A DNA stretch of 12,923 bases, taken from an uncultured Victivallaceae bacterium. GTDB taxonomy: Bacteria > Verrucomicrobiota > Lentisphaeria > Victivallales > Victivallaceae. Location of the stretch: assembly GCA_934663655.1 (NCBI GenBank), contig CAKUKT010000042.1, positions 1 to 12,923 on the forward strand, written 5' to 3'. A program made the position numbers and the translations under genes. Position 1 is the first letter of the stretch; each line of letters opens with the position of its first letter. The notes below the pieces were generated by a model, which was not told the DNA's origin, searched no databases, and saw only the letters and a list, made by a program, of their open reading frames with translations. Below, piece after piece: positions 11,874 through 12,923 of the stretch.

Positions 11874-12923
11874 AGTCTGCTTATCCTCTCAAAGTATTCC
11901 CGGCGCCCCAGCCGCGCCGCCCCCAGCGCGGAACTTTCGCGGGCCAGTACGCCGAATTTGACGGTCAATCGGGAATTGAAGGGGTAGATGACGCCGCGCC
12001 GCAGCGCCGTGGTCGCCGCCTCGACGTAGGCGGGCAGTTCGAGCGGCATTTTCACCACCACCTCGGTGATGCCGGTGAGCACCACCAGGTTGGCCAGAGC
12101 CACCCCGAGATGTTCGCCGCCTTCGCGCAGCAGATTTTCGACCAGATGATCGCCGGCGGCGGCGCGTGCGGCGAGTTCTTCGAGGGAGGAGACGCCGGCC
12201 GCATGGCGCAGCGCCGCCATCCCCGCCACCGTTTCGAGGCAGCCGCGGTTTCCGCACCGGCAGAGGGCGCCTCCCGGCACCGAAACGGTGTGGCCGAGTT
12301 CACCGGCAATGGGAATACCGCGGGCGGGGAGACCGTCGCCGTCGAGAGTGATGGCCGTGCCGATGCCATCACTTACGCGCACAAATATCTGTTCCCCGTC
12401 GGAATCTTCGGCCAGCATATCCGCCTCGGTGCGCGTGAGCAGCGTAAAATCCGCGGACAATGTCGAAAAAATTTCCCGCAGCGGCACGTCCCGCCAGTTC
12501 GGGTGGTTGGCGGAGAAAACTCCGATACCCCGCCCCGGGGAGACGATGCCGAAGTCCGCCATTCCGATGGACACCACCTCCGGAACCGGGTGACTGACGA
12601 GAAAACGGGCGGCGGCCGCTGCCAGATCCTCGGGACGGTGATCGGGCGCGAGCTGCTGCTCCTCGTAGGCAACCACCGCGCCGGAGATGTCCAGCAGAAT
12701 CATCCGCAGGGAATCGGAACGGTGTTCGAGGCCGAGTGCACCGAAATGTCCGGCGGCGAGCCGCAATCTGGCGTTGCGTCGCCGGTCTGGATTTTCCCGT
12801 TCGATCAGACCGGCGGCTTCGAGACGGTCGCAGGAATCCACCAGCGAGTTGAGGCGGAGTTTCAGCGTTTTCAGCAACTGGCCGCGGGTGGCGACTCCAT
12901 GGAAAAAGAGCGAGGCCAGCAGA
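11870..12923 (-). CDS. ROK-family transcriptional regulator (5'-truncated by window edge)
   Basis: The frame is open to the right edge, so the N-terminus is missing. In-frame codons upstream of the TTG at 12877 continue the protein (SLFFHGVATRGQLLKTL), so that TTG should not be taken as the start. The visible N-terminal segment reads as the recognition helix and wing of a winged helix-turn-helix (ATRGQLLKTLKLRLNSL, then CDRLEAAGLIERE). The ROK sugar-kinase-like core follows. The zinc site GELGH...CRCGNRGCLE is intact (His196, Cys206, Cys208, Cys213, Glu215, counted from the TTG codon). The ATP phosphate motif DxGxT is degenerate (GLEHRSDS), and the catalytic END reads EAD (Asp153 kept). A sugar-sensing repressor or activator rather than a kinase is therefore likely. 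As first gene of the operon it probably regulates the transketolase/SDR genes, sensing a pathway sugar. Confidence 0.9.
   Translation of the reverse strand, partial: LLASLFFHGVATRGQLLKTLKLRLNSLVDSCDRLEAAGLIERENPDRRRNARLRLAAGHFGALGLEHRSDSLRMILLDISGAVVAYEEQQLAPDHRPEDLAAAAARFLVSHPVPEVVSIGMADFGIVSPGRGIGVFSANHPNWRDVPLREIFSTLSADFTLLTRTEADMLAEDSDGEQIFVRVSDGIGTAITLDGDGLPARGIPIAGELGHTVSVPGGALCRCGNRGCLETVAGMAALRHAAGVSSLEELAARAAAGDHLVENLLREGGEHLGVALANLVVLTGITEVVVKMPLELPAYVEAATTALRRGVIYPFNSRLTVKFGVLARESSALGAARLGRREYFERISRL

Noticed and set aside
12875..12877. TTG as the start of the ROK gene
   Set aside because: In-frame codons upstream continue a helix-turn-helix-like sequence to the window edge, so the true start is outside the window.

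Overview
The window (roughly 60% GC, dense coding, almost no non-coding space) looks like a chromosomal stretch of an anaerobic, polysaccharide-using bacterium of the PVC group, most likely a Lentisphaerota/Victivallales or related planctomycete-like lineage. This rests on gene content only: paralogous neutral-ceramidase-fold proteins, an ADP-ribosylglycohydrolase-fold enzyme, a GH2 glycosidase, a split transketolase, a ROK regulator, and rubrerythrin (an anaerobe's peroxide defence). There is no rRNA, tRNA, CRISPR array, transposase or phage gene in view, and no marker that fixes the taxonomy.

Layout. (1) 1-4006, plus strand: a tightly spaced set of two tandem neutral-ceramidase-fold paralogues (the first cut by the left window edge) and an ADP-ribosylglycohydrolase-fold protein carrying an extra C-terminal beta-rich domain. 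It ends in a hairpin that is probably a bidirectional terminator at 4030-4061. (2) 4087-5524, minus strand: rubrerythrin preceded by a ZupT-type ZIP metal transporter, which has a near-consensus sigma70 promoter at 5605-5633. (3) 5763-8207, minus strand: an 814-residue GH2 glycosidase with its own promoter at 8255-8283 and a candidate terminator at 5696-5714. (4) 8208-8459: a 252-base gap holding that promoter, a 22-base-arm inverted repeat, and what looks like a relic of a protein-coding C-terminus. (5) 8460-12923, minus strand: a five-gene operon in the order ROK regulator (cut by the right edge), transketolase N-terminal subunit, transketolase C-terminal subunit, an unrecognised TIM-barrel-like protein, and an SDR dehydrogenase. 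Three of the four junctions are 4-base stop/start overlaps and the fourth gap is 20 bases.

How the genes may work together. The minus-strand operon has the logic of a small sugar-catabolic unit: sugar-responsive ROK regulator, NAD-dependent SDR, a two-subunit transketolase, and an orphan barrel enzyme that may be the pathway-specific step. The adjacent GH2 enzyme has no signal peptide and could supply the sugar from imported oligosaccharides. The plus-strand trio is a second metabolic module whose substrate I cannot name. Its ceramidase-fold members keep the zinc-ligand residues of neutral ceramidase but carry Asn where the ceramidase nucleophile Ser should be, so the ceramidase label should not be taken as function. 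The most interesting leads are that trio, the orphan barrel in the transketolase operon, and the SDR/relic junction next to the long inverted repeat.
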